NCBI GenBank assembly: GCA_922989275.2
Contig: OV277862.1
Coordinates: forward strand, 17,775,543 to 17,839,542
Length of the DNA: 64,000 bases
Direction: 5' to 3'
Origin: Gari tellinella
Lineage: Eukaryota > Mollusca > Bivalvia > Cardiida > Psammobiidae
In this document: positions 63,945 to 64,000 of the stretch, one piece after another
Layout: every line of letters starts with the position of its first letter
How positions within the stretch are numbered: position 1 is the first letter of the stretch
The notes under the pieces: generated by a model
What the model was told of the DNA's origin: nothing
The model's database searches: none
What the model saw: only the letters and a program-made list of their open reading frames with translations
Made by a program: the position numbers and the translations under genes

Positions 63945-64000
63945 TTAACCCATTACCCCATAAATACACATTTTTACACCTTAAATTTATTTCTCCACTG
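63945..64000 (-). mobile_element. Fam-A MITE cut by the window edge
   Basis: TTAACCCATTACCCCATAAA and CACCTTAAATTTATTTCTCC; the remainder is outside the window. Confidence 0.85.

Overview
The window is AT-rich, intron-rich, repeat-dense eukaryotic DNA. Its one clear conventional gene is a complete metazoan Bardet-Biedl syndrome 4 gene (BBS4) on the plus strand: 13 coding exons between 43837 and 61253, read directly from splice signals and closely matching vertebrate BBS4. The repeat landscape (many short palindromic transposons, tRNA-like SINEs, RTE/CR1-type LINE scraps) fits a marine invertebrate, most likely a bivalve mollusc. That host assignment is inference.

Layout. 1-12.4 kb: repeat-rich DNA with three short minus-strand candidates (signal-peptide first exon at 12260-12380, CUB-like exon at 6344-6595, PAN-like fragment near 5.1-5.2 kb) that could belong to one secreted-protein gene. 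9.7-11.7 kb: tRNA-like SINEs around a 19-bp minisatellite; a homologous copy with a much longer array lies at 24.06-26.38 kb. 12.5-20.2 kb: transposon fragments, a 251-residue intronless ORF (16507-17262, minus) behind paired TGACGTCA sites, and a frameshifted reverse-transcriptase relic. 20.5-27.9 kb: a tandem duplication, the large minisatellite and the 3' end of a LINE. 28-31 kb: little recognisable except a GC-rich GCCGTACGGC repeat. 31.4-43.65 kb: a large inverted repeat whose right arm stops 183 bp before the BBS4 start codon. 43.65-61.25 kb: BBS4, with introns full of nested elements. 61.3-64 kb: more elements, no gene seen.

Repeat vocabulary used below. H1 core: a palindrome of about 70 bp, arm AAAGCAGGTTGAAAGTAAAG, centre near GCGCCTTAAGGCGC. 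H2 core: a palindrome of about 70 bp, arm TTTGCAAACAGTTTGGATCC followed by AGATCAGACGCCGCG. Fam-A: ends TTAACCCATTACCCCATA, TTAA target, H1 inside. Fam-B: ends TTAACCCTTATC, TTAA target, H2 inside. Fam-C: ends CAGTGGAGAAAACGTTATTC, TA target, H2 inside. Fam-D: ends CAGTAAAACCTCTCTATTAC, TA target, H1-like core. Fam-E: ends CAGTCAAACCTGTATTA, TA target, H1-like core. Fam-F: ends CAGTCGAACTTCGATATCTC, TA target. Fam-G: ends CAGTACTCCCTCCCTCC, TA target, H2 inside. Fam-H: ends CAGGGCTGCCAT, H1 inside. Fam-I: ends CAGGGTTCCAGATAAGG. Fam-J: ends GGGCCCATTTCATAAAAC. Fam-K: ends TTAACACATTCAACCC, H2-like core with GATCAGAGGGC. The most unusual feature is that the same two palindromic cores occur inside several element families whose termini and target preferences differ.

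Limits: family names come from motif recognition, not searches. Repeat boundaries are exact where a target duplication is described and approximate otherwise.
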